From NCBI GenBank assembly GCA_951813045.1, contig CATOTF010000002.1, forward strand, positions 930,001-994,000: 64,000 bases of DNA, written 5' to 3'. Numbering within the stretch: position 1 is the first letter of the stretch; every line of letters starts with the position of its first letter. The position numbers and the translations under genes were made by a program. Positions 9,935-21,332 of this stretch are shown here, one piece after another. Source of the DNA: an uncultured Rhizobiaceae bacterium. GTDB lineage: Bacteria; Pseudomonadota; Alphaproteobacteria; Rhizobiales; Rhizobiaceae. Below the pieces are notes generated by a model that searched no databases, was not told the DNA's origin, and worked only from the letters and a program-made list of their open reading frames with translations.

Positions 9935-10090
9935 TCAATCCTTGGGATAGGCAAAGGCTTTTTCGAAACGCCAATCCGGATAATCAGTATGAGCGGCGTT
10001 CGAATCTAATAAAGAATCATCCTGCGTCAGTGAAATATCACCGACTGGGATTGAGTCTGAGTCCAAAAGCTTGGTGATTGCATATGCCAT
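9935..10090 (-). CDS. Small ORF, 51 aa, acidic peptide of unknown function preceding the XRE-cupin gene
   Basis: Own translation of complement: MAYAITKLLDSDSIPVGDISLTQDDSLLDSNAAHTDYPDWRFEKAFAYPKD*; stop 6 bp from the regulator start; operator-like repeats just upstream. Below the ORF-track length cutoff. Confidence 0.55.
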   Translation of the reverse strand: MAYAITKLLDSDSIPVGDISLTQDDSLLDSNAAHTDYPDWRFEKAFAYPKD

Positions 10091-10115
10091 TATTCAATAC
10101 CGGCAGAAAAACGTT

Positions 10116-10153
10116 ATTTGCACTAAATGCAAATATTTGTTCAATATGCAATA
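10116..10153. promoter_or_regulatory. Two directly abutting 19-bp operator-like motifs (ATTTGCACTAAATGCAAAT; ATTTGTTCAATATGCAATA)
   Basis: First copy is an inverted repeat (TATTTGCA-N5-TGCAAATA at 10115-10135); second copy starts exactly 19 bp later; upstream of smORF/XRE operon. Confidence 0.6.
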
Positions 10154-10732
10154 TTATTTTTTCGAATAATAACCCACAATATCGCCATCAGTGGTTACCC
10201 CCAGCCCATTGAGATGCCGGTTCACGTAGTTGAAATATCCGATGATCTGGTTGGCTTCGAGTATCTGGCCATCGTCAGCGCCGTGTTTTTTCAGTGATTC
10301 TACGTCGCTTTTTTCCATTTTTCCGGGAAAAAGCGTGAGTTTTTCGGCGTATTTCAATAATTCCAGCTCTAAACCGGTAAAAAATGTCTCCGGTTTTCGG
10401 TCGTGAAGGGCTTTTTCAGCCGCATCTGCTTTTTTTTCATCGCCCATGAGATGGCGGGCATTGGCCCAATGATTGGCGAGCGAATAGGGACAATCGTTTA
10501 AAATCGAAACATAGGAGCTGATCGTTTCCTGCAACCATTCCGGCAATGTGTTGGCATCATCGTGAAGCGCCGCGCGATATAAAATCACATGACCTTTCAT
10601 CGTATTTGGGCGCAAAGAATGGGCCCGCATGACGTTGTCGACGGTGCCGTGGGGAGTTCGCGCGAGCTTCAAAACGTCGAGTAATTCGTCGTCAGCGTCT
10701 TCGTCAGAAATCATGTTGATCCAGGCTGCCAT
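10154..10732 (-). CDS. Carboxymuconolactone decarboxylase / AhpD-like peroxidase-related protein
   Basis: MRAHSLRPNTMKGHVILYRAALHD...LNDCPYSLANHWANARHL...; start refined to ATG 10732 with AAGGAG SD. Confidence 0.75.
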   Translation of the reverse strand: MAAWINMISDEDADDELLDVLKLARTPHGTVDNVMRAHSLRPNTMKGHVILYRAALHDDANTLPEWLQETISSYVSILNDCPYSLANHWANARHLMGDEKKADAAEKALHDRKPETFFTGLELELLKYAEKLTLFPGKMEKSDVESLKKHGADDGQILEANQIIGYFNYVNRHLNGLGVTTDGDIVGYYSKK

Positions 10733-10742
10733 GATAGTCTCC

Positions 10743-11489
10743 TTAGACGCGTTGGTCTGTCTGCATTTTGCGTTCAAGCCAACGTACACCCGCTGATACG
10801 ATCAGGATCAATACGAGATATTCGAGCACCAGAATGGTGTAAATTTCGAGCGGTCGGTATTCGACGACCACCAGTTCATTGGCCTTGCGGGTCAATTCCT
10901 GCATGCCGATGACGGAAACAAGCGATGACATTTTGAGCATGTAGACGAGCTGGTTTCCCAAAGCTGGCAGGATGCGGCGGATGGCTTGCGGTAGAATGAC
11001 GTAGCGCATCATGTCGGTATAGTTGAGCGATATGGAATGGGAGGCCTCGTATTGGCCTTTATCGATTGACTGAATACCGGCCCTGAAAATCTCCGCTTCA
11101 AAAGCACTGTCCGAAAGTGCGAGCGCAACAACACCCGCCCAGAAAACCGTAATCGAAAGTCCGGTCATTTGCGGAAAACCGTAGTAGACCCACAGAATTA
11201 ATACCAGAATTGGAACAGCGCGAACCAATTCGACATAGACCCTGTTGAATCGTCGTAGAGCCGGTTTCTTGGAAAGACCGGGCAGGGCAACGGCAAGGCC
11301 GATAATAACCGAAATAATGATCGCGGTTATGGATAAAAGCAGAGTGTAATAAAGTCCGCTCGCGAGGAATTTCAGATTTGTCAGCCCTGACGGAAGAAGC
11401 GGATTGACAACATACCAGCCCCAATTTTCGGTACAGCCGGTCAACAGCAATGTTGCGGCGAATAGGATTACAAGTCGGCGTAGTGTCAT
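10743..11489 (-). CDS. Amino acid ABC transporter permease (HisM/GlnP type)
   Basis: SGLYYTLLLSITAIIISVIIGLAVALPG..., permease EAS-loop region FRAGIQSIDKGQYEASHSISLNYTDMMRYVILPQA; start refined to 11489. Confidence 0.92.
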   Translation of the reverse strand: MTLRRLVILFAATLLLTGCTENWGWYVVNPLLPSGLTNLKFLASGLYYTLLLSITAIIISVIIGLAVALPGLSKKPALRRFNRVYVELVRAVPILVLILWVYYGFPQMTGLSITVFWAGVVALALSDSAFEAEIFRAGIQSIDKGQYEASHSISLNYTDMMRYVILPQAIRRILPALGNQLVYMLKMSSLVSVIGMQELTRKANELVVVEYRPLEIYTILVLEYLVLILIVSAGVRWLERKMQTDQRV

Positions 11490-11499
11490 CGTCCTGATC

Positions 11500-12279
11500 C
11501 TAATGCGACAGAATTTTCGCGAGAAAATCCTGGCACCGTTCCGTGCGCGGTTTTGTAAAAAACTGATCAGGTTTTGCCTGTTCGACAATCTCTCCGTGAT
11601 CCATAAAAATCATCGTATCAGCCGCCCGTTTGGCAAAACCCATTTCATGGGTGACACAAATCATCGTCATGCCGCTTTCCGCGAGCTCCGTCATAACGTC
11701 GAGAACCTCGTTGATCATTTCGGGGTCGAGCGCAGATGTCGGTTCGTCAAACAACATGATCTGCGGTTCCATACACAGTGAACGGGCAATCGCCACCCGT
11801 TGCTGCTGACCGCCGGAAAGCTGGACAGGATATTTATCCGCCTGCTCGGGAATGCGCACCCGTTCCAAATAGGACACGGCCAATGCATCAGCGTCGGCCT
11901 CAGACATTTTTCTTGTGCGCAATGGACCAAGAGTCAGGTTCTGCTTCACCGTGAGATGAGGGAACAGGTTGAACTGTTGGAACACCATGCCAACCGTCGA
12001 CCGGATTGCATTTAAACTGGTGTTTGTGTGCGTCAGCTCCGTGCCGGCAACTTCAATCGAACCTTCATCATGTTGCTCAAGACCATTGATGCACCGGATC
12101 AGGGTGGATTTGCCGGAGCCCGATGGGCCGCACACAACAACTTTCTCACCGGTTTGAACCTCAAGTGAAACATTATTCAATGCGCGAAAATTTCCGAAGT
12201 CTTTCGAGATTTTTTCGATTTTTATGGTGGCAGTCGTGGACAAATGAGATAGTCTCGATAGTGAATTCGTGATTGGCAC
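11500..12279 (-). CDS. Amino acid ABC transporter ATP-binding protein (GlnQ/HisP type)
   Basis: Walker A GPSGSGKST, signature LSGGQQQR, Walker B IMLFDEPTSALDPE. Confidence 0.97.
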   Translation of the reverse strand: MPITNSLSRLSHLSTTATIKIEKISKDFGNFRALNNVSLEVQTGEKVVVCGPSGSGKSTLIRCINGLEQHDEGSIEVAGTELTHTNTSLNAIRSTVGMVFQQFNLFPHLTVKQNLTLGPLRTRKMSEADADALAVSYLERVRIPEQADKYPVQLSGGQQQRVAIARSLCMEPQIMLFDEPTSALDPEMINEVLDVMTELAESGMTMICVTHEMGFAKRAADTMIFMDHGEIVEQAKPDQFFTKPRTERCQDFLAKILSH

Positions 12280-12289
12280 TTAGTCACGA

Positions 12290-12308
12290 AATTGCGCAAC
12301 ATGCAATA
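12290..12308. promoter_or_regulatory. Third copy of the 19-bp operator-like motif (AATTGCGCAACATGCAATA)
   Basis: 15/19 match to the second copy at 10135-10153 by eye; lies between the divergent ATPase and solute-binding protein genes. Confidence 0.5.
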
Positions 12309-12372
12309 AACTCATCACCTTGCAAATTCTTGCCCCACGGGTAAACTTGTAAGACACCCAAGGGAGAAAGAT

Positions 12373-13149
12373 ATGAAACTTATCAAAACAGTAGTGGCGC
12401 TTTGCTTTATGGCAGCGGCAACAATTCCAGCCTCTGCGCAGTCCGCGCTCAACGATATTTTGAACAACGGGACACTTAAAGTCGGCACAACCGGCGACTG
12501 GAATCCCATGACCATGAAAGATATCGCCAACAACACTTATACCGGTTATGATATCGATGTTATGACCGAACTGGCCAAAGACCTTGGTGTTAAGGTTGAG
12601 TTCGTTCCTGCTGACTGGAAAACTCTGGTGAGCGGTGTTACCGCCGGTAAATACCACATGACTGGTTCCGCATCCGTATCACCGGCCCGTGCTAAGGCGA
12701 CTGGCTATTCAACACCTTACTTTTCTTTGGCAACTGTTCCACTGATTTTGAAAAAGAACGCGGACAAGTTCAAAGACTGGGGTGATATGAACACAGGTGA
12801 TGTCACCGTGGCAGCTACGCTCGGCACGACACAGGAAAAACAGGTCAAACAGTTTTTCCCCGACGCGAAACACCAGATTGTTGAAGCACCGGCCCGTGAT
12901 TTCCAGGAAGTCCTTGCAGGTCGCGCCGACGCGCACATCACATCAAATGTGGAAGCTTTGAAGCTTGTTGAAAAATACCCACAAATGATGATCGTGCCTG
13001 TATCCGCACCAAAATCACCAACACCAATCGCGATGCTTTTACCTCAGGGCGACCAGGTTTGGATCAACTACATCAACACCTGGGTGGCGCTGAAAACCGA
13101 ACGCGGGTTTTTCGATACGTTGGGTAAAAAATGGCGTTTGAAAGAATAA
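12373..13149 (+). CDS. Amino acid ABC transporter substrate-binding protein (cyclohexadienyl dehydratase-like SBP family 3)
   Basis: Signal peptide; GTLKVGTTGDWNPMTMKDIANNTYTGYDIDVMTELAKDLGVKVEFVPADWKTL. Confidence 0.9.
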   Translation: MKLIKTVVALCFMAAATIPASAQSALNDILNNGTLKVGTTGDWNPMTMKDIANNTYTGYDIDVMTELAKDLGVKVEFVPADWKTLVSGVTAGKYHMTGSASVSPARAKATGYSTPYFSLATVPLILKKNADKFKDWGDMNTGDVTVAATLGTTQEKQVKQFFPDAKHQIVEAPARDFQEVLAGRADAHITSNVEALKLVEKYPQMMIVPVSAPKSPTPIAMLLPQGDQVWINYINTWVALKTERGFFDTLGKKWRLKE

Positions 13150-13175
13150 GATAACGACGAATTTTGAATTAGGGA

Positions 13176-13206
13176 GGGGCACTCGGAAATCGGGTGCCCC
13201 TTTTTA
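13176..13206 (+). terminator. Rho-independent terminator
   Basis: GGGGCAC-TCGGAAATCGG-GTGCCCC followed by TTTTTATT. Confidence 0.85.
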
Positions 13207-13209
13207 TTG

Positions 13210-13839
13210 ATGCTAAAACTATATGCAATTCCGGTCAGCCTTTACTGCGCAAAACTGCGTATCGTATTGCGACATAAAGAAACTGAATGGGAAGAGGTTC
13301 CACCGCCGAGCGGTTACGGGTCAGATGAATACAAGCGCATAGTTTCGTCAGGAAACCTACCCGCGCTGGATCACAATGGTTTGCTGTTAGGAGATTCAGA
13401 AGCGATTGCAGAATATCTGAATGAGGCTTTCCCTAACCCGGAGATGTTGCCGGGCTCTGCAGGCGAACGCGCAAAAATCAGGGAGAGATCACGGTTCCAC
13501 GATACTCGGTTAGAGCCCGCTTTGAGAGCACTTTTCCCACACATTAAGCGAGCAAATAGAGATGCTGAATTTGTGAGCCAACAATGGGGAAACCTGCATG
13601 AAAGACTGGGTCAGTTAGTCCCTCTTTGCCCCGAAACGACAGATATTTTGACATTGGGGGATTGTGGGTTTCCCATAACCTGCACGTGGATTGAAGAGCT
13701 GGCGAAGCATTTTGCCATACCGGTGAAGGTTCCCAATCAGGTGCAGGAATATTTGAGCAATCTGTCTCAACATGCAGCTGTAAAGGCAGAGCTCGTGGAC
13801 TACAGGCCGCAATTGACAGATTGGCTTTCTCAACAATGA
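13210..13839 (+). CDS. Glutathione S-transferase family protein
   Basis: N-terminal thioredoxin-like MLKLYAIPVSLYCAKLRIVLRHKETEWEEV...NLPALDHNGLLLGDSEAIAEYL. Confidence 0.85.
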   Translation: MLKLYAIPVSLYCAKLRIVLRHKETEWEEVPPPSGYGSDEYKRIVSSGNLPALDHNGLLLGDSEAIAEYLNEAFPNPEMLPGSAGERAKIRERSRFHDTRLEPALRALFPHIKRANRDAEFVSQQWGNLHERLGQLVPLCPETTDILTLGDCGFPITCTWIEELAKHFAIPVKVPNQVQEYLSNLSQHAAVKAELVDYRPQLTDWLSQQ

Positions 13840-14589
13840 CTTCCTCAATGAGACTTGATCTCAGCACTTGGATGGAAGTTGAAAAATACCTCGAAACCTC
13901 CACAGCGATTATCATTCCGGTTGGCTCAAATGAGCAACATGGCCCCATGGGCTTGATTGGAACGGACGCACTGTGCGCCCAATCTATTGCCCGCATGGCT
14001 GGTGAAAATTCATCCACTCTCGTCGCGCCGACATTGGCTTATACTCCGGCGCCTTTCAACATGGCGTTTCCTGGTACTATCTCTCTATCTGAGCAGACAT
14101 TTGAAACAATGGTGGGTGAGATTGTCACTGGACTGGCGTCGCAGGGGTTTGAGAAGTTTTATTTTCTCAACGGCCACGGAGCCAACCTCGCACCGTTAAA
14201 GAGAGTGAGAGACAATTTATCTGCTCCGGATGTAATTGATATCAGAATCCGTTCCTGGTGGGATTTCGATCCGGTCAATCAACTTCGCGCTGAATATTAT
14301 GGTGATTGGGAGGGCATGCACGCTACTCCGTCGGAAGTTGCAATCACCCAGGCAACCCATCGGGCGGTGGATGCCGGGCAGGCGCAACACCCGCCGCGAA
14401 GGTTGACTGCAGAGTATATTAAGGCCCACGCTGGCGACAAACACGGCCCTCCCGATGAGCATCGACGGGATTTTCCAGATGGCCGTGTCGGCTCTCACTC
14501 AGCACTGGCAATGCCTGAGCACGGTGAGAAATTACTTGCCGCTGCTGCAGGCGCAGTCGCTGATGATCTGCAGAATTGGCTGGTTAATT

Positions 14590-14600
<11 letters not shown>
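13836..14600 (+). CDS. Creatininase family amidohydrolase
   Basis: [41 protein letters not shown] overlap with the GST gene. Confidence 0.9.
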
Positions 14601-16269
<1,669 letters not shown>

Positions 16270-16333
16270 GTCGGCCTCATGAGATATGGGATTATGTGAA
16301 TAAGAATATTGTTTGCTCTAATATCGACGCGCT

Positions 16334-17875
16334 TCATTGATCATTTCCAACCACGTAGCCTTCGAGATTAAGTTCGGAAATTAACGTTCCATCGGTCACG
16401 AGTGAACTGGTAGCGTCGATTTCATCGGCCAAATACCGATCTTCGCTCAGGGTAGGAAACTTCTCGCGGATAATAGCCATCGCCTTTTGCAGTTTTGAGC
16501 TGGTTTTCAGTGGCGCGCGAAAATCAATGCCCTGGGCGGCGCACATGAGTTCCACACCGATAATGTTGCTCAGGTTTTTATTCATGCGAACAAGACGCCG
16601 AGCCCCGTGGGCCGCCATGGACACATGGTCTTCTTGATTAGCAGACGTTGGCGTGGAATCTGTTGAGCATGGGTTGGCGAGGTGTTTGTTCTCGCTCATC
16701 AGCGCAGCGGTCGTGACTTCCGCGATCATCAGACCGGAATTTAATCCCGGTTCCGGCGTTAGGAATGGTGGCAGGTCAAACGATAATGTCGGATCAACCA
16801 TGAGCGCGACACGTCGTTGGGCGATGGCCCCGATTTCGGAGATTGCCAGTGCAATTTGATCAGCGGCAAAGGCGACCGGTTCTGCATGAAAATTGCCACC
16901 GGAAACAATCCTGTCTTCGTCAACCAGAACCAGCGGATTGTCGGTCACGGCATTTGCTTCAATTTCCAATGTGTGACCTGCAAAGTGCAGCAGGTCCATC
17001 GCGGCCCCGGTGACCTGTGGCTGGCAGCGTATGCAATAAGGGTCTTGCACGCGGGTATCGCCGTCGCGATGGCTCTCGCGGATTTCGGACCCCTCCATAA
17101 CCTTGCGCATTGCCCGCGCCACGGCAATTTGCCCGGCATGACCTCTAAGAGTGTGGATTTGATCAACCAGTGGTGCCGTTGACCCCATGATGGCATCGGT
17201 TGAAAGCGAAGCGGAGACGATGGTGGAAGCCGCATTGCGCCATGCATCGAAGAGTGCTGCCAAGCAACAGGCAGTTGAAAACTGGGTTCCATTGATCAAC
17301 CCCAGGCCTTCCTTTGGACCCAGCGAAATGGGTGCTAAACCAGCTTGTTCTAACGCGGCTCCAGCATTCATGCGGACGCCCTTAATAAATGCCTCACCTT
17401 TCCCCATCATGGCAGCAGCCATATGGGCCAGCGGCGCAAGATCGCCAGATGCACCAACAGAACCCTGATCTGGAACGACTGGTGTGATGCCTCGTTCCAG
17501 CATATTTTGTGTCTGTTCAATCGTCGACCACGCCACGCCGGATGCGCCACGCCCAAGGGAGAGTAATTTCAAAACCATCATCAGCCGTGTTGTGGGAACA
17601 TCCAGTGGTTCACCAACGCCACAGCAATGGGACAATATGAGATTGCGTTGTAATGTGGCCGTATCTTCGGTGGCGATTTTAACGCTCGCCAGTTTTCCAA
17701 AACCGGTGTTCACGCCATATACAGCTGCATTACCTGCAGCCGCAGTTGCAACCAGGTTGAACGCCGCTTCAACTGCGGGCCGCGTGTTTTTATCGAGCTT
17801 TGCGGCTTCCCCAGATCGCCAGATATGCTGTAGCTGCGCTAAGGCCGTTGATCCCGGTGTTAGAGTAGCCGTCAT
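16334..17875 (-). CDS. hutH: Histidine ammonia-lyase
   Basis: MIO-forming ASG motif [33 protein letters not shown]. Confidence 0.98.
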   Translation of the reverse strand: MTATLTPGSTALAQLQHIWRSGEAAKLDKNTRPAVEAAFNLVATAAAGNAAVYGVNTGFGKLASVKIATEDTATLQRNLILSHCCGVGEPLDVPTTRLMMVLKLLSLGRGASGVAWSTIEQTQNMLERGITPVVPDQGSVGASGDLAPLAHMAAAMMGKGEAFIKGVRMNAGAALEQAGLAPISLGPKEGLGLINGTQFSTACCLAALFDAWRNAASTIVSASLSTDAIMGSTAPLVDQIHTLRGHAGQIAVARAMRKVMEGSEIRESHRDGDTRVQDPYCIRCQPQVTGAAMDLLHFAGHTLEIEANAVTDNPLVLVDEDRIVSGGNFHAEPVAFAADQIALAISEIGAIAQRRVALMVDPTLSFDLPPFLTPEPGLNSGLMIAEVTTAALMSENKHLANPCSTDSTPTSANQEDHVSMAAHGARRLVRMNKNLSNIIGVELMCAAQGIDFRAPLKTSSKLQKAMAIIREKFPTLSEDRYLADEIDATSSLVTDGTLISELNLEGYVVGNDQ

Positions 17876-19065
17876 AACTCGCCACCAAAAATGCGCCGGT
17901 GAAGCGGGTTAAAGCCCATGCGATAGGCCAGCTCGGCAGGGTGTTCGACGTTCCAAATCGCCAGATCAGCGCGAAGTCCGGCGCGGATGATACCACAATC
18001 ATTTAACCCAAGCGCGCTAGCCGCGTTTCGTGTTGCGCTGGTCAGAGCTTCCAGCGGTGTCATCCTGAATAATGTGCAGGCCATGTTCATGGTGAGTAAC
18101 AACGATGTGAGCGGAGACGATCCCGGATTTGCGTCCGTTGCCAGCGCGATGGGAACATTATACTTGCGTAGATGTTCTAACGGTGGGTGTTGGGTCTCAT
18201 GCAATGTATAAAATGCGCCGGGAAGCAGAACAGCAGTGCCCCCAGATTCCGCCAGTGCCATGACATCCGCTTCATTAGCATATTCGATGTGGTCAACTGA
18301 CATGGCACCATATTTTGCGGCCAGTTGAACCCCACCAATGTTCGATAATTGCTCAGCGTGAAGCTTGATCGGGATCCCCAAAGATTTGGCAACCTCGAAC
18401 ACCCGTTCGATCTGTTGGGGAGTAAACGCAATACCTTCACAAAACCCGTCAACGGCATCAACCAGCCTTTCCTCATGGGCTGTCCGGAGCGCCTGGATAC
18501 AAACATCATTGATATAATCGTCTGGCCTTCCCTGATATTCTTTCGGGACAGCGTGAGCACCAAGAAAGGATGTTCTTACTCTTACAGGGCGGAGCTTTTC
18601 CAACGCTCTCGCGGCGCGCAACATGCGCAGTTCGGTTTCAACGTCCAGCCCGTAACCCGACTTGATTTCAATTGTCGTGACGCCTTCGCTGATGAGTGTG
18701 TCGAGACGGGGCAGGGCGCTGGCGATAAGGCTATCCAAGTCCGCTTCCCTCGTTGCAGTGACAGTGGAAACAATACCGCCACCAGCCCGTGCCACTTCTT
18801 CATAACTTGCACCATTAAGGCGCATTTCAAACTCAATAGCCCGGTTCCCACCATGGACGATATGAGTGTGGCAATCGATCAGGGCAGGTGTAACGAGTCG
18901 ACCGTCGAGGTCTTCGCGCTGTTCGCTGGAATATATGCCGGGTAATCCGTCGTTGGGTCCAACCCACTCAATCCTGTCGTTGCGCAACACAATATTGCCA
19001 TCGGGTATCAACCCATAAGGATTTTCTCCATCCATTGTGGCCAAGTTTGCGTTGGTAAGGAGCAT
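17872..19065 (-). CDS. hutI: Imidazolonepropionase
   Basis: [56 protein letters not shown]. Confidence 0.98.
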   Translation of the reverse strand: MLLTNANLATMDGENPYGLIPDGNIVLRNDRIEWVGPNDGLPGIYSSEQREDLDGRLVTPALIDCHTHIVHGGNRAIEFEMRLNGASYEEVARAGGGIVSTVTATREADLDSLIASALPRLDTLISEGVTTIEIKSGYGLDVETELRMLRAARALEKLRPVRVRTSFLGAHAVPKEYQGRPDDYINDVCIQALRTAHEERLVDAVDGFCEGIAFTPQQIERVFEVAKSLGIPIKLHAEQLSNIGGVQLAAKYGAMSVDHIEYANEADVMALAESGGTAVLLPGAFYTLHETQHPPLEHLRKYNVPIALATDANPGSSPLTSLLLTMNMACTLFRMTPLEALTSATRNAASALGLNDCGIIRAGLRADLAIWNVEHPAELAYRMGFNPLHRRIFGGEL

Positions 19066-19091
19066 GTTCTGACTTTACATACATTGCGTTT

Positions 19092-19119
19092 AATTATTAT
19101 ATGTTTGCACATAATAATT
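19092..19119. promoter_or_regulatory. Candidate HutC operator: AATTATTATATG-TTTG-CACATAATAATT
   Basis: Near-perfect inverted repeat (11/12 paired) in the hutI-hutF divergent intergenic region. Confidence 0.65.
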
Positions 19120-19137
19120 GCTCCGGGCAAGACCGAA

Positions 19138-20505
19138 ATGAACAAGATTTTTGCAAAACAAGCTTTGCTCCCCAGCGGATGGGAACAGAATGTATCGGTC
19201 ACCATTGAGAGTGATGGACGTATTGGCACTGTCGAGACTGACATTGATGCGAGTACAAGTCATGCCAACGGCATTCTCCTGCCTGCACCGGTAAACGCCC
19301 ACAGCCATGCATTTCAACGCGCGATGGCTGGCCTCACAGAAAAACGAGGGCCGAACCCGCAGGACTCATTTTGGACGTGGCGGCAGTTGATGTTCCGGTT
19401 TTTGGATAGGCTCACCCCCGATGATGTGGAAGCCATCACCACGTTCGTGCAGATGGAAATGCTGGAAGCCGGTTATGCGACCAATGTCGAGTTCCATTAC
19501 CTCCACCATCAACAAGGCGGGGAGCCTTATCAAAACCTCGCGGAAATGGCGCAACGCGTTGCCGCAGCTGCTAGTCAAAGCGGGATAGGTCTTACTCTGT
19601 TACCGGTTCATTATCAGTACGGTGGGTGTGATCGTCGGGAGTTGACCGCGGGGCAAATCCGATTTGGTAATGATATCGAACGCTTTGCGCAGCTTTATGA
19701 TGGTGCATCGAAAGCGATCATAGATTTATCGGATGATGCTGGAATGGGGCTGGCACCACACAGTCTGAGAGCCGTCGCACCAGAAGATCTTTCGAAGCTG
19801 GCGACGCTGGCTGATGGACGACCAATACACCTCCATTTAGCGGAACAAATTGCTGAAGTTGAAGAAGTACAAGCCAGTTGGGGCAAACGTCCGGCGGAAT
19901 GGGTGTTGGATAATGTAGATGTGAGCGGGCAGTGGTGCATGATCCATTGCACTCAAATGCAGCCTCATGAAACCGTTGGACTTGCAAAATCTGGAGCAGT
20001 AGCCGGTCTTTGCCCGATAACGGAGTCGAGCCTCGGCGACGGCATCTTCGATGGTAAACGCTGGCTCGACCATGGCGGAAAGATCGCGATTGGATCGGAT
20101 TCCAACATTCGAATTTCGCTCTCAGAAGAATTACGAACATTGGAATATTCACAACGACTGCGAGATCATTCACGCGCAGCATTAGCGCAAGAAGCCCGGT
20201 CCACTGGTCGGCGAATATTCGATGAGATCCTCGTCGGCGGTCCACAGGCGGCTGGGCGCGATTGTGGCAGGATTGAACAGGGTACGTGGGCAGACCTCAT
20301 GATGTTGGATGGCGATGATATAAATCTCCACGAACGGACGGGTGACACGATTCTGGATTGTTACGTGTTTGCTGGTGACGACCGGTTGGTGAGCGATGTC
20401 TGGTCAGCCGGTCGACACGTCGTTCAACAGTCGCGACATGTGATCCGTGACACGATCGAACAAAAATATCGCGATGTCATGTCGGCCCTCGGAGAGGCGA
20501 TTTGA
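19138..20505 (+). CDS. hutF: Formimidoylglutamate deiminase
   Basis: PAPVNAHSHAFQRAMAGLTEKRG, amidohydrolase motifs HLAEQ, GSDSNIRISLSEELRTLEYSQRL; start refined to ATG 19138. Confidence 0.96.
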   Translation: MNKIFAKQALLPSGWEQNVSVTIESDGRIGTVETDIDASTSHANGILLPAPVNAHSHAFQRAMAGLTEKRGPNPQDSFWTWRQLMFRFLDRLTPDDVEAITTFVQMEMLEAGYATNVEFHYLHHQQGGEPYQNLAEMAQRVAAAASQSGIGLTLLPVHYQYGGCDRRELTAGQIRFGNDIERFAQLYDGASKAIIDLSDDAGMGLAPHSLRAVAPEDLSKLATLADGRPIHLHLAEQIAEVEEVQASWGKRPAEWVLDNVDVSGQWCMIHCTQMQPHETVGLAKSGAVAGLCPITESSLGDGIFDGKRWLDHGGKIAIGSDSNIRISLSEELRTLEYSQRLRDHSRAALAQEARSTGRRIFDEILVGGPQAAGRDCGRIEQGTWADLMMLDGDDINLHERTGDTILDCYVFAGDDRLVSDVWSAGRHVVQQSRHVIRDTIEQKYRDVMSALGEAI

Positions 20506-21203
20506 CCGCTCCTCCCTTAAATACATGGCAGGATGTTCACGCAGAGGTATTGGATCGGATTAGTTCACGACGGTGGAAACCGGGGGAACTGATACCAAAT
20601 GAGATCGACCTTGCGACTGAATTTGGTTGCGCCCGCACCACAGTAAACAGGGCGCTTCGAACAATAGCTGAAGCTGGACTTTTGGATCGTAAACGAAAAG
20701 CTGGTACGCGGGTTGCGACTAACCCGGTGCGCAAGGCAACACTGAATATTCCGATTATCCGACAGGAAATAGAGCAGATGGGGCAATCCTATGCTTATGC
20801 ATTGATCTCATCTGAAATTGGAACGCCACCCGTGGATGTGAGAGCCCGGATGGGGCTGGCTGCAAAGGACAAGGCGCTACATCTCATCGCGCTCCATTTG
20901 GCCAATCAGCGTCCTTATGTTTGTGAAGATCGTTGGATTAATATGGCTGGTGCACCGGGTGTTGTGGATGTCGACTTTACATCGATCAGCGCCAATGAAT
21001 GGCTGGTTGCAAACGCCCCTTTCACCAACGGGGACTTATCCTTTTCTGCATTGCGGGCCGATGCAAAAATAGCTGAGCATCTGGGTGCCAAACCCAATGA
21101 CGCGTTGTTTATCCTGGATCGAATAACCTGGGATCGATCTACTGCGATAACGTCAGTCCGTATGGCGTTTCACCCCGGATATAGAATGCAAACAACAATC
21201 TGA
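20502..21203 (+). CDS. hutC: Histidine utilization repressor, GntR family
   Basis: GntR HTH ATEFGCARTTVNRALRTIAEAGLLDRKRKAGTRVA; UTRA domain; 4-bp overlap with hutF. Confidence 0.95.
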   Translation: MTAPPLNTWQDVHAEVLDRISSRRWKPGELIPNEIDLATEFGCARTTVNRALRTIAEAGLLDRKRKAGTRVATNPVRKATLNIPIIRQEIEQMGQSYAYALISSEIGTPPVDVRARMGLAAKDKALHLIALHLANQRPYVCEDRWINMAGAPGVVDVDFTSISANEWLVANAPFTNGDLSFSALRADAKIAEHLGAKPNDALFILDRITWDRSTAITSVRMAFHPGYRMQTTI

Positions 21204-21332
21204 TTGCACTTAGTTAACCGTTTCACTTAACAGCAAAGTGAGTGAAACCGGCAAGACCCGTGGTTTTCCATCCTTGCAATCAGGTTCGAATCCGACGCAC
21301 TCTGACTTCCTGTGCTAATCGGAAGGAAAATC

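Noticed and set aside
21203-21332. Possible tRNA: CAGGTTCGAATCCGACGCACTCTGACTTCC resembles a T-arm plus 3' acceptor end
   Set aside because: Only the GG/CC next to the TTCGAAT loop pair; no matching 5' acceptor strand, no clear anticodon arm, no CCA. At most a decayed tRNA fragment; tRNAscan-SE/ARAGORN would decide.
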